This document shows positions 13,338-15,782 of a DNA stretch of 15,782 bases, one piece after another (position 1 is the stretch's first letter; every line of letters begins with the position of its first letter). Under the pieces are notes generated by a model. That model was given only the letters and a program-made list of their open reading frames with translations. It was not told where the DNA came from and did not search any database. The DNA is from an uncultured Micrococcales bacterium (GTDB lineage Bacteria; Actinomycetota; Actinomycetes; S36-B12; GCA-2699445). Where the stretch lies: assembly GCA_903915555.1 (NCBI GenBank), contig CAIWTL010000635.1:1-15782 (forward strand), read 5' to 3'. The position numbers and the translations under genes are program-made.

Positions 13338-14932
13338 AGCGGGATGTTCCCGTGCTTCTTGGGCAGCGACTCCTTGCGCTTGTTGCGCAGGGCCCGCAAC
13401 GCCCTCACCACCTGCGTACGAGTCTCATGGGGCATGATCACCCGGTCGATGTAGCCCCGTTCCGCTGCCTGGTAGGGGTTGCACAGCGTCCGCTGGTACT
13501 CGTCCACCAGTTCGAGCCGCTTGCCCTCGGGGTCGTCGGAGGACGCCAGTTCCTTGCGGTAGAGGATGTTCACCGCGCCTTGCGCGCCCATGACGGCGAT
13601 CTCGGCGGTGGGCCACGCCAGGTTGATGTCGCCGCCCAGGTGCTTCGACCCCATCACGTCGTAGGCCCCGCCGTACGCCTTGCGTGTGATCACGGTGACC
13701 AGGGGGACCGTGGCCTCGCAGTAGGCATAGATGAGTTTGGCGCCACGGCGGATGATGCCGTCCCACTCCTGGTCGGTGCCGGGCAGGAAACCGGGGACGT
13801 CGACGAACGTCAGGACGGGGACGTTGAAGGCGTCACACGTCCGGACGAACCGAGCGGCCTTCTCCGAGGCGTCGATGTCGAGGGTTCCCGCGAACTGCAT
13901 GGGCTGGTTGGCGACGACACCGACCGCTCGGCCCTCGACCCGGCCGAAGCCGGTGATCAGGTTCGGGGCGAACAGCGGTTGGGTCTCGAGGAAGTCGCCG
14001 TCGTCCAGCACGTGCTCGATGACCGTGTGCATGTCGTACGGCTGATTCACGGAGTCGGGGAGCAGGGTGTCGAGTTCGAGGTCCTCCGGAGTGATCTCCA
14101 TGACAGCGGGATCGTCGTAGACGGGTGGTTCCTCGAGGTTGTTGCTCGGCAGGTGCGCCAGGAGGGAGCGGACGTAGTCCAAGGCGTCCTCCTCGTCCGT
14201 GGCCATGTAGTGGGCGACCCCCGACTTGGAGTTGTGGGTGCGCGCCCCGCCCAGTTCCTCGAACTCCACGTCCTCTCCCGTGACCGTCTTGATGACGTCG
14301 GGACCGGTGATGAACATGTGCGAGGTCTGATCCACCATGACGGTGAAGTCGGTGATCGCGGGGGAGTACACCGCGCCGCCCGCACAGGGGCCCATGATCA
14401 GGGAGATCTGGGGGATGACGCCGCTGGCGCGCACGTTCCGCATGAAGATCTCGCCGTACATCCCCAGCGAGACGACGCCCTCCTGGATACGGGCGCCGCC
14501 CGAGTCGTTGATGCCGATGACGGGGCAGCCGGTCTTCAGGGCGAGATCCATGATCTTGACGATCTTCTCGCCGAACACCTCACCCAGGGAGCCCCCGAAG
14601 ACCGTGAAGTCCTGCGCGAAGACACACACCGGCCGGCCGTCGATCGTCCCGTAGCCGGTGACGACGCCGTCACCATAGGGCCGGTTCTTCTCGAGGCCGA
14701 AGGCGTGCGAGCGGTGACGGGCCAGGCCGTCGATCTGTTGGAAGGATCCCTCGTCGAGCAACTGCTCGACCCGCTCCATCGCGGTCATCTTGCCTTTGGC
14801 GTGCTGCTTGTCGACCGCAGCCTGGCGGCGCCCCTGCGCCTCCTCGCGGCGCAACTGCAGATCGGCCGCCTTGCCGGCGGTGGTGGTCAGGTCGATCTCT
14901 TCGGCCGATGACTCCGGGGCAGGAGCGGTCAT
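13334..14932 (-). CDS. pccB: propionyl-CoA carboxylase beta (carboxyltransferase) subunit
   Basis: A 532-residue carboxyltransferase that transfers the carboxyl group from biotin to propionyl-CoA. Two crotonase-fold halves are visible. The first has DFTVFGGSLGEVFGEKI and the oxyanion-hole region GINDSGGARIQEGV; GPCAGGAVYSPAITDF follows. The second has FVDVPGFLPGTDQEWDGIIRRGAK and RKAYGGAYDVMGSKH. Asp425 in the last motif (codon 13660-13658) aligns with the Asp known to favour propionyl-CoA in Streptomyces PccB, where Ile/Cys gives acetyl-CoA use; the match is by eye. ATG 14932 is the start: GGAGG sits at 14941-14937, and an upstream extension reaching 15520 would run through the divergent biotin ligase gene. 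The C-terminus KKHGNIPL is the typical family end. First gene of the beta-epsilon-maf operon. Confidence 0.96.
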   Translation of the reverse strand: MTAPAPESSAEEIDLTTTAGKAADLQLRREEAQGRRQAAVDKQHAKGKMTAMERVEQLLDEGSFQQIDGLARHRSHAFGLEKNRPYGDGVVTGYGTIDGRPVCVFAQDFTVFGGSLGEVFGEKIVKIMDLALKTGCPVIGINDSGGARIQEGVVSLGMYGEIFMRNVRASGVIPQISLIMGPCAGGAVYSPAITDFTVMVDQTSHMFITGPDVIKTVTGEDVEFEELGGARTHNSKSGVAHYMATDEEDALDYVRSLLAHLPSNNLEEPPVYDDPAVMEITPEDLELDTLLPDSVNQPYDMHTVIEHVLDDGDFLETQPLFAPNLITGFGRVEGRAVGVVANQPMQFAGTLDIDASEKAARFVRTCDAFNVPVLTFVDVPGFLPGTDQEWDGIIRRGAKLIYAYCEATVPLVTVITRKAYGGAYDVMGSKHLGGDINLAWPTAEIAVMGAQGAVNILYRKELASSDDPEGKRLELVDEYQRTLCNPYQAAERGYIDRVIMPHETRTQVVRALRALRNKRKESLPKKHGNIPL

Positions 14933-14966
14933 GACACCTCCAGGTGGATTCCCTACATTATGAGCC
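14931..14966 (+). promoter_or_regulatory. leaderless promoter of the biotin ligase gene
   Basis: A -35 ATGACA (14931-14936), a 17-base spacer and a -10 TACATT (14954-14959) are followed by 7 bases and then the GTG start at 14967. This is the best sigma-70-type promoter in the window and would start transcription at the start codon. The -35 overlaps the start codon of the divergent carboxyltransferase gene. Confidence 0.7.
14937..14962 (-). promoter_or_regulatory. -10 element and ribosome site of the carboxyltransferase operon
   Basis: On the minus strand CATAAT (14962-14957, five of six consensus bases) precedes the Shine-Dalgarno GGAGG (14941-14937), which is 4 bases before the ATG at 14932. 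The -10 overlaps the -10 of the biotin ligase promoter on the opposite strand, so both promoters open the same AT-rich patch. The -35 is poor. Confidence 0.55.
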
Positions 14967-15770
14967 GTGACCACTTCCTCATCGCCCGGCGACCCCACCG
15001 ACCTCACCCAAAGCCTCGTGGACGAACTCCTGGCGGCCTCCTCGCTGCCGTGGCGCGACGTCACGGTCCTCGCGTCGACAGGATCCACCAACGCCGATCT
15101 GGGGGAGCGCCTGGCGGCCGGAACCGCAGGTGAGGGATCCGTCGTCGCAGCGGGCGAACAGACCTCGGGCCGCGGTCGCCAGGGTCGGGACTGGCAGTCC
15201 CCGCCCGGGACGAGCCTGTCGTTGTCGGTCGCCCTGCAGCCGCCGGTCGAGCGCAGCGGCTTCGTCCCCACACTCGTTGCGCTCGGCGTGTTGCGGGCGA
15301 TCCGCGGGCTGTGTGATGTCGATGTGACGCTCAAGTGGCCGAACGACGTGATGATCGGGGACGGGAAGGTGGCAGGGATCCTCGCAGAGGGGACCGCCGG
15401 GGGTGTCGTGGTCGGATGTGGCATCAATGTCTCGGTGCCGCAGGACGATCTCCCCGTCCCGACGGCCACGTCGTTGGCGCTGCACGGTGCCGACGTCGAC
15501 CGCGCCCGGCTCCTGGTCACGGTCCTCGAGCAGATCCACGCGGCGAACGAGTTGTGGCGGGAGTCCGCCTACAGCGCCGAGGGATCGGGTCTGCTCGCCG
15601 GCTACAGCGCGGTCTGCGGCACGATCGGCGCGCAGGTCGAGGTCGCACTGCCCGACGGCACCGTGCTGACGGGCCGCGCCGAGGATGTGGACGACGAAGG
15701 TCGCCTGGTCGTGCTGACCGATTCCGGGCGCCGAACCCTGACCGCCGGCGACGTCCTGCACGTCCGGTGA
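14967..15770 (+). CDS. birA: biotin--[acetyl/propionyl-CoA carboxylase] ligase, monofunctional
   Basis: A 267-residue biotin-protein ligase that makes biotinyl-AMP and transfers biotin to the BCCP lysine, here Lys549 of the nearby alpha subunit. Motifs: the ligase entry STGSTNADL (37-45), the nucleotide loop GRGRQGR (68-74), and LKWPNDVMIGDGKVAGILAE (122-140) with the biotin-contacting Lys/Asn/Asp, followed by VVGCGINV and a C-terminal SH3-like domain (IGAQVEVALPDG, TGRAEDVDDEGRLVV). There is no N-terminal winged-helix DNA-binding domain, so it is a group I ligase and not the classic BirA repressor. The GTG start at 14967 has no Shine-Dalgarno sequence but a strong leaderless promoter. It is divergent from the carboxyltransferase operon. 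Confidence 0.95.
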   Translation: MTTSSSPGDPTDLTQSLVDELLAASSLPWRDVTVLASTGSTNADLGERLAAGTAGEGSVVAAGEQTSGRGRQGRDWQSPPGTSLSLSVALQPPVERSGFVPTLVALGVLRAIRGLCDVDVTLKWPNDVMIGDGKVAGILAEGTAGGVVVGCGINVSVPQDDLPVPTATSLALHGADVDRARLLVTVLEQIHAANELWRESAYSAEGSGLLAGYSAVCGTIGAQVEVALPDGTVLTGRAEDVDDEGRLVVLTDSGRRTLTAGDVLHVR

Positions 15771-15782
15771 CCGGCGGGTCCC

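Noticed and set aside
13247..14911. 554-codon plus-strand ORF opposite the carboxyltransferase
   Set aside because: Antisense frame of a strongly conserved gene; protein is biased and unrecognisable.
14933..15520. N-terminal extension of the carboxyltransferase frame
   Set aside because: Would cover most of the divergent biotin ligase gene; a Shine-Dalgarno site and family-typical length fix the start at 14932.

Overview
The window looks like an ordinary chromosomal segment of a high-G+C actinomycete. The evidence is the strongly G/C-biased third codon positions, frequent GTG starts, and a biotin ligase gene divergent from an acyl-CoA carboxylase cluster with the actinobacterial epsilon subunit. 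An F420-era style marker that would fix the genus is not present, so I do not name one. There are no RNA genes, insertion sequences, CRISPR arrays, phage genes or other mobile elements that I can see, and coding density is very high (no gene-free stretch reaches 300 bases).

Layout from left to right. (1) Plus strand: the 3' part of the large subunit of methylmalonyl-CoA mutase (1-1925, cut by the window edge) followed with no gap by its G-protein chaperone meaB (1926-2921). (2) Minus strand: a two-gene membrane operon, a four-helix DUF6394-like protein (5130-4744) and, one base later, a two-TM potassium-channel-like protein with two cytoplasmic RCK/TrkA-N domains (4742-2955). (3) Plus strand: a small lipoprotein (5244-5657), a sphingosine-phosphate-lyase-like PLP decarboxylase (5751-7229) preceded by a possible 13-codon leader ORF, and an LpdA-type flavoprotein (7234-8622). 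(4) Minus strand: a glycine-rich secreted/membrane-anchored protein (9974-8640), the biotin-carrying alpha subunit of propionyl/acyl-CoA carboxylase (11816-10062), a small four-cysteine secreted protein (12346-11987), and the overlapping trio carboxyltransferase beta subunit - epsilon subunit - Maf (14932-12454). (5) Plus strand: biotin-protein ligase (14967-15770), divergent from the carboxyltransferase.

The main metabolic theme is propionyl-CoA handling. BirA would biotinylate Lys549 of the alpha subunit; alpha, beta and epsilon would carboxylate propionyl-CoA to methylmalonyl-CoA; and the mutase with MeaB would convert (R)-methylmalonyl-CoA to succinyl-CoA. Only the epimerase and the N-terminus/small subunit of the mutase are missing from view. 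The same carboxylase can run in the opposite metabolic sense as a supplier of methylmalonyl-CoA.

Several genes lack a Shine-Dalgarno sequence but carry a TANNNT-like hexamer 6-7 bases before the start codon, the signature of leaderless transcripts. Genes with clear leaders (the carboxyltransferase beta subunit, the DUF6394-like gene, the small secreted protein) have good Shine-Dalgarno sequences instead. The least understood items are the channel/DUF6394 pair, the decarboxylase with its leader ORF, and the two or three exported proteins of unknown role.
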